Shown: one piece after another, positions 27,221-35,310 of the stretch
Layout of the letters: each line of letters opens with the position of its first letter
Numbering within the stretch: position 1 is the stretch's first letter
Assembly: GCA_963695835.1 (NCBI GenBank)
Contig: CAVOHR010000004.1
Span: forward strand, 310,001 to 374,000
Direction: 5' to 3'
DNA length: 64,000 nucleotides
Source of the DNA: VRUE01 sp963695835
GTDB taxonomy: Bacteria; Actinomycetota; Thermoleophilia; Solirubrobacterales; 70-9
Made by a program: the position numbers and the translations under genes
The notes under the pieces: generated by a model
Database searches by the model: none
The model's input: the letters and a program-made list of their open reading frames with translations, nothing else
What the model was told of the DNA's origin: nothing

Positions 27221-28648
27221 TCAGCCGAGCTCGGCGGCGATGACCAGCCGCACGTCGTCGCGCCGCTCCGCCAGCTCCCGGAGCCGCGCCGAGAAGCCGC
27301 TGCGGTCGAAGAAGTAGAGGGAGGCGCCGGTGGCGCCCAGCTCGTCCCTGACGACCTCGAGCTTGTCGAGCTCCTCGGCGCCGTGCTCGTGGGGGCCTGC
27401 GGTGGCCGCCGGCCACTTGCACGAGCCGAGGGCGATCACCTCACCCCGCTCGTCGACCGCCGCCGCGTCGGCCTCGTAGTCGCGGCTGCGGCGCCTGCCG
27501 TTCTCGCGCCTGCGGATCGGCCCCCACCACCGTCCCGCTTCCACGGCGTCGTCGACGTTGCGCAGCAGCCAGTCCTGGCAGACCCGCTCGAAGGCGTCCT
27601 CGGAGACGAACTTGTCGAGCTGCGGCAGGACCGCCTGCTCGAGGTATCGATCGGCCTGCTCGCGGGTGTGGAGGCGGCTCTCGCGCGGGGCGACGAAGCG
27701 AAACCAGAAGCGCAGGAACGGGTCGGCGACCGCGTAGCTGACGCGCTTGCCCGCAGCCCGGGTGAGCGGGTAGCGCCGCTCCACCAGTCCCATCTCCTCC
27801 AGCGTCTCGAGGAAGGGCCGGGCCTCCTCGGAGCGGCGCTTGCCGATCCGCTGGGCGATCTCGTTCAGCCGCGTCACCCCGGCGGAGATCGCCCTCAGGC
27901 ACGACATATAGGTGTCGACGTCCCGCAGGCGGCTCTCCTGGGAGAGCAGGAAGCGCGGCTCGTCGCGCAGCAGGCCGTCGGGGTAGAGGACGGCGCGCCG
28001 GATCGCCTCGGCGAGCGGGCGCTCCGGATCGATCTCCTTCAGGTAATAGGGCACGCCGCCGAACACGGCCCAGGCGCGGATCCGCTCCTCGACATCCCAG
28101 TCGCCGGTGAAGGCGCCGATCTCCGACCAGGGGAAGGGCTGAAGCCTGAGCGAGCCGGTGCGGCGGCCGTAGGTGGTCGCGCCGTAGCCGACCACCTGCT
28201 TCTCGAAGAAGCTGATGTCCGAGCCGGAGAGGCAGAGCAGCAGGTCCGGGTTGCCGGCGTGCTCGCGCACGAAGCGATTCAGCAGCGAGCCGATCTCCGG
28301 CTCCTGACGGGCGATGAACTGGAACTCGTCGAGAACGATCATCGTCTGGCCCTGCTCGAGCAGCTCCGAGAAGGCGGCGAAGGCGGCCCGCCAGCTCGAC
28401 AGGGGCTGCTCGGCGTAGAGGCGGCGCCCGCTGAACGCGGCCAGCTCCGCCGAGAGGTCGTCGAGCTGGTCGCGGCCGCTGCCCGACGTGGCCTCGAAGT
28501 ACAGCTGCCGGCAGCGTTCGCCGAAGTGCAGCAGCAGCTCGCTCTTGCCGACGCGGCGCCTACCGTAGAGGACGAAGTACTCGCCCCGCGGCGAGTCGAG
28601 GCGCTCCGTCAACGCCGCCAGCTCGTCGGCTCGATCGAAGAACGGCAT
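27221..28648 (-). CDS. AAA ATPase with DUF234 C-terminal domain
   Basis: The 475-aa protein starts at ATG 28648, ten nt after TATAGT. It has Walker A GRRRVGKSELL, Walker B MIVLDEFQF, sensor 1 LLLCLSGSD, a winged-helix region (IGKRRSEEARPFLETLEEMGLVERR) and a DUF234/PD-(D/E)XK-like end (YEADAAAVDERGEVIALGSCKW). This is the archaeal-ATPase_2/DUF234 family of predicted AAA proteins, often found in mobile or accessory regions. Substrate unknown. A scar of the same gene lies at 60567-60640. Confidence 0.85.
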   Translation of the reverse strand: MPFFDRADELAALTERLDSPRGEYFVLYGRRRVGKSELLLHFGERCRQLYFEATSGSGRDQLDDLSAELAAFSGRRLYAEQPLSSWRAAFAAFSELLEQGQTMIVLDEFQFIARQEPEIGSLLNRFVREHAGNPDLLLCLSGSDISFFEKQVVGYGATTYGRRTGSLRLQPFPWSEIGAFTGDWDVEERIRAWAVFGGVPYYLKEIDPERPLAEAIRRAVLYPDGLLRDEPRFLLSQESRLRDVDTYMSCLRAISAGVTRLNEIAQRIGKRRSEEARPFLETLEEMGLVERRYPLTRAAGKRVSYAVADPFLRFWFRFVAPRESRLHTREQADRYLEQAVLPQLDKFVSEDAFERVCQDWLLRNVDDAVEAGRWWGPIRRRENGRRRSRDYEADAAAVDERGEVIALGSCKWPAATAGPHEHGAEELDKLEVVRDELGATGASLYFFDRSGFSARLRELAERRDDVRLVIAAELG

Positions 28649-28727
28649 GGCCGCAAGGACTATATCGTGCCTTACTAAGGTGTATCTACTATGGGCGACC
28701 GCGCTACCGCCTGCGCCACCGGCCGGC

Positions 28728-28883
28728 TCGAGCGACGTGCGCGGGGGCGCACGACCTGCCGGTGGGCCGCTCGTGGAAGCTTTTGGGGGTCCATCGGCCC
28801 CCAAAGGCTTCACGATTCGCCCGCTCTTCAGGAATCCGGGCGGGAGGCTGCACAAGGCGCTGTTCGGCGACGCCGCGCGATAG
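28728..28883 (+). pseudogene. Scar of a tandem winged-helix regulator
   Basis: A short 5' piece (SSDVRGGA at 28728-28752) is followed by the hairpin below and by the 3' tail GRLHKALFGDAAR with its stop at 28883. The middle of the gene is gone. The same scar, with the same hairpin, lies at 60630-60773. Confidence 0.65.
28777..28810. repeat. Hairpin repeat, copy 1
   Basis: AAGCTTTTGGGGGT and GCCCCCAAAGGCTT pair around the loop CCATCG (14-bp stem with G-U pairs). There is no T-run after it. The second copy at 60661-60704 has a longer stem. Confidence 0.65.
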
Positions 28884-28912
28884 ACCGGCGATACCAAGCG
28901 GAACTCCGGCGG

Positions 28913-28941
28913 TCCCCAATTGCGCTCTTTCGTGTCACAAT
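28913..28941 (+). promoter_or_regulatory. Promoter of regulator copy at 28951
   Basis: TCCCCA (28913-28918), 17 nt, CACAAT (28936-28941), then GTG after 9 nt. Confidence 0.6.
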
Positions 28942-28950
28942 CCGCGCGAG

Positions 28951-29832
28951 GTGCTTCGGGGACAGCTCAGCGGCGGTTCGAGCGACGTGCGCGCGGGGGC
29001 GTTCAGCTTGCGCATGGCGACGAATCCGATCAACCACAAGATCCTGCTCAAGATGGCCACCCGCGACGTGAGATGGACGGACGGCAGCCTGGTCACGATG
29101 GCGCCCAGCGGCAGAGAGGCGGTCTTCATCGGCGGCGTCGCCGAGCGCTGGCTGAAGCGCGCGCCCGGCGGGGGGCTGGCAATCGACGGGGACCGGGCGC
29201 AGGCCGCCCTCGGCGCCCTGATCGACGGCTGGTCGTCGACGATCGTGCATGCGCTGGCGGCCGCACCGGCGAGCCGGGCCGAGCTGGAAGCGAGGATCGA
29301 GGGGCTGCCGCGAAGGGTGCTGAAGGACCAGCTGACGCGGATGCGGGCCACCGGGCTGCTGGCGACCCCGCCCGGCGCCGAGGACGAGGACGCCCCCTAC
29401 GCCCCGACGGACTGGCTGCGCGCCGGCCTCGCCCCGCTGCTCGCGGCGGCGCGCCTGGAGCTGCGCGAGCCGCTGGAGGAGACGGTCCCGCCGGCGCCGC
29501 TCGACGTCGAGGCCGCCTTCCGGCTCGCGCTGCCGCTGCTGCGGCTGCCCGAGGACGCCTCGGGCTCCTGCGCCCTCGCGGTCGAGCTCGACCCGGCGGT
29601 CGCCGAGGAGCCCGCCGGCCTCACCGCCAATGTCAAGAAGGGCTGCGTCGTGCGAGTCGAGCCCAGCCTCGAGGAGAAGCCCGACGCCCGCGCCGTCGGG
29701 CCCGCCGCAGCCTGGCTCGACACCGTGATCGAACCCGGCCCCAAGCGCGTCCGGACCAGCGGCGACCGCCTGCTCGCCGGCCTGATCCTGGTCGAGCTGC
29801 ACAAGGCGCTGTTCGGGAGCGCCGCGCGATAG
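28951..29832 (+). CDS. Tandem winged-helix regulator with SCP2-like domain, copy 4
   Basis: The 293-aa protein from GTG 28951 shares the N-terminus LRGQLSGGSSDVRAGAFSLR with the copy at 59668, to which it is nearly identical along its length. The second helix-turn-helix (WSSTIVHALAAAPASRAELEA) and the wing (YAPTDWLR) are intact. The C-terminal part keeps DVEAAFRLALPLLRLPEDASGSC and ends WLDTVIEPGPKRVRTSGDRL ... LHKALFG. It lies divergently from the DUF234 ATPase gene, separated by a regulator scar. Confidence 0.82.
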   Translation: MLRGQLSGGSSDVRAGAFSLRMATNPINHKILLKMATRDVRWTDGSLVTMAPSGREAVFIGGVAERWLKRAPGGGLAIDGDRAQAALGALIDGWSSTIVHALAAAPASRAELEARIEGLPRRVLKDQLTRMRATGLLATPPGAEDEDAPYAPTDWLRAGLAPLLAAARLELREPLEETVPPAPLDVEAAFRLALPLLRLPEDASGSCALAVELDPAVAEEPAGLTANVKKGCVVRVEPSLEEKPDARAVGPAAAWLDTVIEPGPKRVRTSGDRLLAGLILVELHKALFGSAAR

Positions 29833-29868
29833 AGGCCCCAGGGCCGTCTTCGGCGAGCCGCAGCCGTC

Positions 29869-30777
29869 CTACGCCGCCTTGCGGTACGGCAGCTCCCCCG
29901 TGTCGTGCAGCTCGAACCGCAGCGAGTTAATCGTGGCGCCGACCAGGAGCGCCAGGCTCAGCAGGTAGAACCAGAGCAGCGCGATCAGGACGAAGCCGAG
30001 CGTCGAGCCGAAGCGCGAGAGGCTGGAGACGTTGGAGAGGTAGAAGGGGAAGGCCCAGTTGGCGACGGCGGCGGCGAGGGTGACGAAGACGGCCCCCGGC
30101 CAGACCGCGCGCCAGGGCATGTGCCCTTTCGGCACCGCCCAGTAGATCACGCTGCAGATCGCGAAGACGATCGCCACCGCCAGCCCCAGCAGCAGCGCCG
30201 TGTCGATCGCCTTGATGTCGGAGAGGCCGAAGGGCAGCCGGTCGGTGCTCGAGACCAGCGTCGCCTCCATCGTCGGCAGGACGATGCTGGCGGCGATGAA
30301 CAGCAGGACCACGCCGAGCATCGCGAAGGAGAAGCGCTTCTGCTCGAGCCAGCCGCGGGGCTCGACGTGGTAGATGTGGCCGAAGGCGGTGTCCATCGCC
30401 CCCCAGAACGAGGCGCCGATCCACAGCGAGCCGAGGAAGGCGGCGATTCCGATCGTCGTCGAGTTGTCCTGGATCCGTTCCAGCACGTCGGTCAGCGTCG
30501 CCTGCTCGGTGTTCGGGAAGAGCCGCTGGAGGTCGTCCACGACCCCGGTCTCGACCCCCTTGATCTTCAGCACCTGGCCGAACACGAAGAGCACCAGCAG
30601 GGTGAAGGGGAAGACCGCGAGCATCAGGTTGTAGGCGACCATCGCCGAGAGCCCGGTGACGTTCTCGCGGTAGGCGCGCTGCCAGAAAGCGTGCAGCCAG
30701 GAGCGGGCTTTTCTCTGTGATTTTGGCAAGGCACCGAGCGTTCGGAGCGCAGCTAACTCCGGGCGCCTATCGCGCAA
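29869..30777 (-). CDS. YihY/BrkB family inner-membrane protein
   Basis: The 302-aa protein has six hydrophobic helices and the family landmarks ENVTGLSAMVAYNLMLAVFPF near the start, FGSLWIGASFWGAMDTAFGHIY-like in the middle and FVLIALLWFYLLSLALLVGATIN near the end. The family (formerly thought to be RNase BN) is of unknown function, perhaps a transporter. The ATG at 30777 overlaps the relE-like stop by 25 nt; a TTG at 30729 is an alternative that avoids the overlap. Confidence 0.88.
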   Translation of the reverse strand: MRDRRPELAALRTLGALPKSQRKARSWLHAFWQRAYRENVTGLSAMVAYNLMLAVFPFTLLVLFVFGQVLKIKGVETGVVDDLQRLFPNTEQATLTDVLERIQDNSTTIGIAAFLGSLWIGASFWGAMDTAFGHIYHVEPRGWLEQKRFSFAMLGVVLLFIAASIVLPTMEATLVSSTDRLPFGLSDIKAIDTALLLGLAVAIVFAICSVIYWAVPKGHMPWRAVWPGAVFVTLAAAVANWAFPFYLSNVSSLSRFGSTLGFVLIALLWFYLLSLALLVGATINSLRFELHDTGELPYRKAA

Positions 30778-31022
30778 ACCGTCGCCACCGTGCCCTCTGA
30801 GTCGACGCGGAAGACGATTCGCAAGTTCCGATTGTGGGTCATTGGATTGCCGACGGTCAACTTTCGCCAGCCGACGAGGTTCTTCCCCAGGGGCTCGCCG
30901 GCCTTCGCTCCGCTCTCCTCGATTTCCAGCAGCTTCTTGAAGAACTGCCGGAGCATCCCGCTCTCGGCATGGTCGGCCAGATCGACGATTGCCTCGTCGA
31001 TCAGCTCGACTCGGACGGGCAC
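30753..31022 (-). CDS. RelE/ParE-type toxin
   Basis: The 89-aa protein has the small RelE fold pattern: early VELIDEAIVDLADHAESG helix pair, GWRKLTVGNPMTHNRNLRIVFRV for the central strands, and a short last strand TVATVCAIGARS. Such toxins cleave ribosome-bound mRNA or act on gyrase. It starts 7 nt after the antitoxin stop, in the usual antitoxin-first order. Confidence 0.75.
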   Translation of the reverse strand: MPVRVELIDEAIVDLADHAESGMLRQFFKKLLEIEESGAKAGEPLGKNLVGWRKLTVGNPMTHNRNLRIVFRVDSEGTVATVCAIGARS

Positions 31023-31029
31023 GAACCCC

Positions 31030-31326
31030 CTACCCTTCGCTCAGATCATCGCGGGTGAAGCCGAAGCGGTCGAGTACATCGTCCAACGAATGTCGCCGCT
31101 CGTCCGTCGTCAGCAGGCGGGTTAGAGCGAGAGATACATCGAGAAGCCGCTCCTCGAGCTCTTCGGTTCTCTCCAGAACATCTATGCCGACCACTGCGGC
31201 GATCGGCTTGTTGTTCCGCATCAGCACGCGCTGCTCGCCACGCTCAGCAGCCTTCACGAGCGCGGACACGCCGAGCTTGCCGGCCTCGCTGACCGAGATC
31301 AACTCTTTCGTGTCGACAGTGGGCAT
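31030..31326 (-). CDS. Phd/YefM-type antitoxin
   Basis: The 98-aa protein begins with the Phd/YefM DNA-binding region (ISVSEAGKLGVSALVKAAERGEQRVLMRNNKPIAAVVGI), in which the last strand is diagnostic. The C-terminal part (EERLLDVSLALTRLLT ... DDVLDRFGF) should wrap the toxin. GGAGG lies 6 nt before the ATG at 31326. It is divergent from rpoD with about 90 bp of shared control region. Confidence 0.8.
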   Translation of the reverse strand: MPTVDTKELISVSEAGKLGVSALVKAAERGEQRVLMRNNKPIAAVVGIDVLERTEELEERLLDVSLALTRLLTTDERRHSLDDVLDRFGFTRDDLSEG

Positions 31327-31419
31327 CCGCTTCCTCCAGCCCCATTGTGCAGGGCGAATCCTAGGTAGAATCCTGTCTAGAGTATCAAATCGCCCTTCGC
31401 AGAAACCTCTCAGGATGCC

Positions 31420-31447
31420 TTGACTTCAGAAAATGAAGCGCTACTAT
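31420..31447 (+). promoter_or_regulatory. Promoter upstream of rpoD
   Basis: TTGACT (31420-31425), 16 nt, TACTAT (31442-31447). Transcription would start near 31454. Confidence 0.6.
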
Positions 31448-31474
31448 GCGAACAGACGTTTGAGGGTTTTCCCC

Positions 31475-31502
31475 AGCGGACCGCGACGCCGGTCCGCTTT
31501 TT
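31475..31502 (+). terminator. Intrinsic terminator/attenuator in the rpoD leader
   Basis: AGCGGACC (31475-31482) pairs perfectly with GGTCCGCT (31491-31498) around GCGACGCC, and five T follow. It lies between the promoter above and the rpoD start, so it could attenuate rpoD or end a short leader RNA of about 50 nt. Confidence 0.7.
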
Positions 31503-31544
31503 AACGCTTTAGACCTGACGCAGAGAAAGATGGGTGGACGATAG

Positions 31545-32648
31545 ATGCTGGTTGCAGAGCTTCAGGAGCTTGAGGAGGTCAAAGGGCTGGTCCACCGCGG
31601 TCAGCAGCTCGGCGTGCTGACCTTCGGCGACGTCGCCTCGGCGGTCTCCGAGGTCGACCTCGACGAGTCCGACGTCGAGGACCTCTACGGGCACATCGAG
31701 AAGCAGGGAATCGAGCTTGTCGAGGACATGGACCCGGCCCAGAAAGCGGCCGCGGAAGCGATGCCCGTCGACACCGGCAAGAAAGGCCGGCGGCGCAAGC
31801 AGTCGATCGACCTGAAACCGGACATGACGACGGACAGCCTGCAGCTGTTCCTCAAGGACATCGGCAAAGTCCGCCTGCTGACCGCCGCGGAGGAGGTCGA
31901 ACTCGCGAAGCGGATCGAGCGCGGCGACCTCGACGCGAAGCAGAAAATGGTCGAGTCCAACCTGCGCCTGGTCGTCTCGATCGCCAAGAACTACCGCAAC
32001 CAGGGCCTCCCCTTCCTCGACCTGATCCAGGAGGGGACGCTGGGCCTGGTCCGCGCGGCGGAGAAGTTCGACTACCGCAAGGGCTTCAAGTTCTCCACCT
32101 ACGCGACCTGGTGGATCCGCCAGGCGATCGCCCGCGCCCTGGCCGACAAGGCGCGCACGATCCGCATCCCGGTCCACGTGGTCGAGAAGCTGAACAAGAT
32201 CGGCCGCGCCGAGCGCAAGCTGGTCACCGAGCTGGGCCGCGAGCCGACCCCGGAGGAGATCGCCGCGGTGACCGGGATCGACCCCGAGGAGGTCGACTCG
32301 ATCAAGCGCTCCGCCCAGGCCCCGGTCAGCCTCGAGAAGCCGGTCGGCGACGAGGAGGAGTCGGAGTTCGGCCAGTTCATCGCCGACGAGAAGGCCGAGT
32401 CCCCGTTCGACCGCGCCGCCGACCTGCTGACCAAAGAGGCGCTGAAAGAAGCGCTGGAGAACCTCTCCTACCGCGAGCGGCGGGTGCTCGAACTGCGCTA
32501 CGGGCTCGGCGGCGAGCACCCGCGCACCCTCGACGAGGTCGGCCGCACCTTCAACGTCACCCGCGAGCGGATCCGCCAGATCGAGAACCAGAGCCTGAAA
32601 AAGCTCCAGATGCTGGGCGAAGCGCAGAAACTGCGCGAAGTGACCTGA
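31545..32648 (+). CDS. rpoD: Primary RNA polymerase sigma factor RpoD/SigA
   Basis: The 367-aa protein has region 1.1 (residues 1-70), then after a basic linker region 1.2 (DSLQLFLKDIGKVRLLTAAEEVELAKRIE), region 2 with NLRLVVSIAKNYRNQGLPFLDLIQEG and RKGFKFSTYATWWIRQAI, region 3 and region 4 with RERRVLELRYGLGG and the promoter -35 helix TFNVTRERIRQIE. All parts needed for a housekeeping sigma are present. The ATG at 31545 follows a 90-nt leader with a terminator hairpin. Confidence 0.96.
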   Translation: MLVAELQELEEVKGLVHRGQQLGVLTFGDVASAVSEVDLDESDVEDLYGHIEKQGIELVEDMDPAQKAAAEAMPVDTGKKGRRRKQSIDLKPDMTTDSLQLFLKDIGKVRLLTAAEEVELAKRIERGDLDAKQKMVESNLRLVVSIAKNYRNQGLPFLDLIQEGTLGLVRAAEKFDYRKGFKFSTYATWWIRQAIARALADKARTIRIPVHVVEKLNKIGRAERKLVTELGREPTPEEIAAVTGIDPEEVDSIKRSAQAPVSLEKPVGDEEESEFGQFIADEKAESPFDRAADLLTKEALKEALENLSYRERRVLELRYGLGGEHPRTLDEVGRTFNVTRERIRQIENQSLKKLQMLGEAQKLREVT

Positions 32649-32743
32649 GCGAGCGCGACTCAGTGCCGCCGACTGCGGGCAGTGCATTTAGTAGCCGATA
32701 TCGGTGTAATAGCTCCTAACTTGGTAGCTTACTCGGGAAGGCA

Positions 32744-33200
32744 ATGGCCCTCGTCCTGCTCGACGAGGACATCGTCGTCTGCACCGGCTCCTCGGCGTGC
32801 GCGAGGGCACGGCGGACCGGCTCCCGGGGCGGCGCGGCTCTCCAAGGACAAGAAGCTCTACTTCGGCGACCCGCTGCTGCACTCGGTGGCGTGCGACCTC
32901 GCCCCCGGGCTCGCCGCCGACCTCCCCGCCCAGGTTGAGAACGCGATCGCGCTGGCGCTGTACCACCGCTACGAGTCGCCGGCCTCCCGCCTGGAAGGGT
33001 TCGACGCGCCCGCCGACCTGCACGTCTGGCAGACCCGGCGAGCCGGCGAGATCGACTTCGTCTGTGGCCCGCGCCGGACGGCGGACGTGGTCGAGGTGAA
33101 GTACCAGAGCAACCCCGACCTGCGCGGGGCGTCGGCGATCCAGCGCGCGCTGCCGGGGCGAGCGACGATCGTCGCCACGCGGGACAGGCTCGAGCGCCGG
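32744..33200 (+). pseudogene. DUF4143 ATPase remnant, with internal deletions
   Basis: The upstream 60 bp and the whole stretch match the intact ATPase at 48943, but large parts are missing: the copy jumps from the Walker B region (LVLLDE) to DIVVCTGSSA at a CTCGACGAGG direct repeat, then from the RLPGRRG region to SKDKKLYFGDPLLHSVACDL. From there it is nearly identical to the intact gene until 33200, where a VapBC cassette begins. The last codons of the gene resume at 33909. Confidence 0.85.
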
Positions 33201-33216
33201 CGTACCGCCACGGTGG

Positions 33217-33222
33217 TACACT
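33217..33222 (+). promoter_or_regulatory. -10-like box for vapB (leaderless)
   Basis: TACACT ends 6 nt before the ATG at 33229. The same box and spacing occur before the second VapBC pair at 34016-34021. Confidence 0.5.
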
Positions 33223-33228
33223 GAGCCT

Positions 33229-33501
33229 ATGGCGACCGTGAACCCACGCGTGCAGGTGACCGTCGACCGCGAGCTCGGGGACGCGCTTGCCGCCATCGAC
33301 CCGCACCCGGCGAGCAAGTCGCGGCTGATCCGCGACCTGGCGCTGCGGGGGGCGGAGGCGGCTACGGAGGAGGAGCGGCGGGAAACCGAGGCGATCGAGG
33401 TGCTCTGCAAGATCGCCGACGGGGAGATCCCGTACGACTTCGAGGCTTCACGCGAAATCCACGCGGAGCGCGAGCGGTCGCCGTCCGAGCACAAGCGATG
33501 A
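33229..33501 (+). CDS. Ribbon-helix-helix antitoxin (VapB-like)
   Basis: The 90-aa protein has an N-terminal ribbon-helix-helix pattern (PRVQVTVDRELGDALAAIDPHPASKSRLIRDLALRG) for operator binding and an acidic C-terminus to cover the toxin. Its stop overlaps the toxin start (ATGA). A 115-bp piece of this gene is found at 47613-47727. Confidence 0.8.
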   Translation: MATVNPRVQVTVDRELGDALAAIDPHPASKSRLIRDLALRGAEAATEEERRETEAIEVLCKIADGEIPYDFEASREIHAERERSPSEHKR

Positions 33502-33908
33502 GGCCGGAGCCGTACGGCTCCGGCCTGCCGCTGGTCATCGACACCTCGGCCTGGAACCGCCAGGAGGAGGCGAGGGTGCACGAGCGCTGGAAGGCGACGG
33601 CGAGGTCGCGGCTGCTGGTCAGCTGCCCGGCGGCGACGCTGGAGATCTTGAGTGGCGCCCGGGACGAGCGCGGGTTGAAGACCGTCGAGCGGGCGCTCGT
33701 CGCGCTCCCCCAGGCTCCGCTCACCGTTTCGGTGTGCCGCGCCGCGCTCGGCGCCTGCCGCGACCTCGGCGCCCGCCGCCGCATCCCGGCGGTCGACTAC
33801 CTGATCGCCGCCGCGGCCGCCGAGCGCGGCTTCGGCGTTCTGCATGCCGACAGGCACTTCGATCTGCTCGCCAAGGTGCTCGAGTTCGAGAGCGTGCGGA
33901 TCGACTGA
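33498..33908 (+). CDS. PIN-domain toxin (VapC-like)
   Basis: The 136-aa protein has the PIN signature LVIDTSAWNR (first catalytic Asp), TLEILSGARDE (Glu), AVDYLIAAAAAERGF (third acid) and LHADRHFD (fourth). VapC toxins are RNases acting on tRNA or rRNA. The pair with 33229-33501 is inserted exactly inside the 3' end of a broken DUF4143 ATPase gene. A fragment of the same toxin gene lies at 55012-55100. Confidence 0.85.
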   Translation: MRPEPYGSGLPLVIDTSAWNRQEEARVHERWKATARSRLLVSCPAATLEILSGARDERGLKTVERALVALPQAPLTVSVCRAALGACRDLGARRRIPAVDYLIAAAAAERGFGVLHADRHFDLLAKVLEFESVRID

Positions 33909-33960
33909 GCCCGGCTACGCGCTCGTGCCGGCCCCTCTGCTTCTCTGGGCGCTCGGCTGA
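33909..33960 (+). pseudogene. Last codons of the DUF4143 ATPase, displaced by vapBC
   Basis: PGYALVPAPLLLWALG and the stop codon match the end of the intact ATPase (50327-50379). In the intact gene this follows directly after LERR, which here ends at 33200. The 708 bp between are the VapBC cassette. Confidence 0.85.
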
Positions 33961-34027
33961 GCCGCTGCGCCTGCACCGCTGGCGACTGGAGTGCTGCACT
34001 ACAGCGACCTGGTGCTACACTTCACCT

Positions 34028-34282
34028 GTGCCGACGACCAAGCCCCGCTACACGGTCACCGACAGCGGCGAGGTCAGCGAGCTGCTCGACGAGGCGCAGC
34101 GGCGCTGGCCGGATGTCCGCAACCGCAAGGAGCTGCTGCTGCGGCTCGCGGCAGCGGGCCGTGAGGCGATCGAGCGCGAAGGGGCGGCGCGGCGAGCCGC
34201 CGTCACCGAGACGGCCGGAGCGCTGAGCGGCGTGTATGAGCCGGGCGAACTGGCGCGGCTGCGCGAGGACTGGCCGGCGTGA
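34028..34282 (+). CDS. Antitoxin of a second VapBC pair
   Basis: The 84-aa protein (GTG 34028, six nt after TACACT) starts with a short strand RYTVTDSGEVSELLDEAQRRWPDVRNRKELLLRLAAAG, consistent with a ribbon-helix-helix or related fold, and ends with an acidic helix. The GTGA overlap with the next gene is typical of VapBC operons. Confidence 0.65.
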   Translation: MPTTKPRYTVTDSGEVSELLDEAQRRWPDVRNRKELLLRLAAAGREAIEREGAARRAAVTETAGALSGVYEPGELARLREDWPA

Positions 34283-34695
34283 TCGTCCTCGACGCGAGCG
34301 TCCTGATCGGGCACTTGGACGCTCGCGATCCGCACCACGAGAAAGCGACGACGCTGCTGGAGGCAAGCGACGCCGAACCGCTGGGCGCGAGCACGATCAC
34401 GCTGGCGGAGACGCTCGTCGCCCCCGCGCGGGCCGGGCGCATCGAGGACGCGCAGGGGGCGCTCGACAAGCTCGGTGTGCAGGACCTGGGGCTGGGCGAG
34501 GGCGCGCCGGTGCGACTGGCGAAGCTGCGTGCCGAGACGGGCTTGAAGCTGCCCGATTGCTGCGTACTGGCGGTCGCGCGGCAGCACGACGGCTCCGTCG
34601 CAAGCTTCGACGACGACCTGCGCAAGGCCGCGCGACAGCTCGGAGTCGAAGCAACCGGCGAGGCGGCGGAGCCGTCTGAGCAGTTGGAGGATTAG
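34279..34695 (+). CDS. PIN-domain toxin (VapC-like), second pair
   Basis: The 138-aa protein has MIVLDASVLIGHLDARDPHH (Asp), TITLAETLVAPARAG (Glu), KLPDCCVLAVARQHDGSVASFDDDLRKAA (Asp residues). All four acidic positions of the PIN active site are present, so it should be an active RNase toxin neutralised by the 34028-34282 product. Confidence 0.85.
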   Translation: MIVLDASVLIGHLDARDPHHEKATTLLEASDAEPLGASTITLAETLVAPARAGRIEDAQGALDKLGVQDLGLGEGAPVRLAKLRAETGLKLPDCCVLAVARQHDGSVASFDDDLRKAARQLGVEATGEAAEPSEQLED

Positions 34696-34885
34696 CCCGC
34701 CCGCAGCGAATACGTTTCGACCGGTTTTGGCGCACACCGCCGGCGAGCGCCGGGTCGCGGAAGGCCCGCTGCCAGCCGGTACGGCTTCCCTGACGTAAAG
34801 AGCCCCAGCCGCGTCATCCCGAAGGAGAGAGGCGAACTGGGGCGTTCTCCGTCAGAGTAGCAGCCCTCATGGGCCCTCCATATGG

Positions 34886-35301
34886 GTCTCCGAGCGGCGC
34901 TTTGCGCCCTTCGTGGAGCGGGCCGAAGGCGAGCGCGCGCTCGCCGTGGAACTCTACCTCTGGCAGGCGCGGTGGCAGGCGCGAGCCTCACCACGTTGGC
35001 GCATTTCGAGGTTCTGCTGCGCAATGCGGTCGACCGCCAGCTCGGGGCCAGAGCGCCCGAGGCACCGGTGGAGGACACCTGGCTGCTCGATCCGGCGACG
35101 CTCAGCCCGCAGGGGATCGGAAGGGTGCGCGAGGTGCTGGGGCGCTTGGAGCGCGAGGGGTACCCGCGCGAGCGATCGCGGGTCATCGCCGGGCTGCCGT
35201 TCTCCTTTTGGAAGGGCCTCTTCGCTCGTCGTTACGAGGAGCTGTGGAGAACGCGCCTGCGCCATGCCTTTCCCGGCGTCGGGCTGCGGCGCGAGATCTG
35301 A
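34886..35301 (+). pseudogene. Abi-like (Abi_2-type) protein, frameshifted
   Basis: One frame reads VSERRFAPFVERAEGERALAVELYLWQAR and, from about 34980, another frame continues LTTLAHFEVLLRNAVDRQL ... RVIAGLPFSFWKGLFARRYEELW up to the stop at 35301. Together they make the usual Abi-like pattern with the motif FWxxLF near the end. No single frame spans both, and no good start is found, so the gene is broken. The family includes phage-abortive-infection proteins. Confidence 0.6.
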
Positions 35302-35310
35302 GCCAATTCC

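Noticed and set aside
28777..28810. Rho-independent terminator
   Set aside because: The stem is strong but no T-run follows on either strand in either copy.
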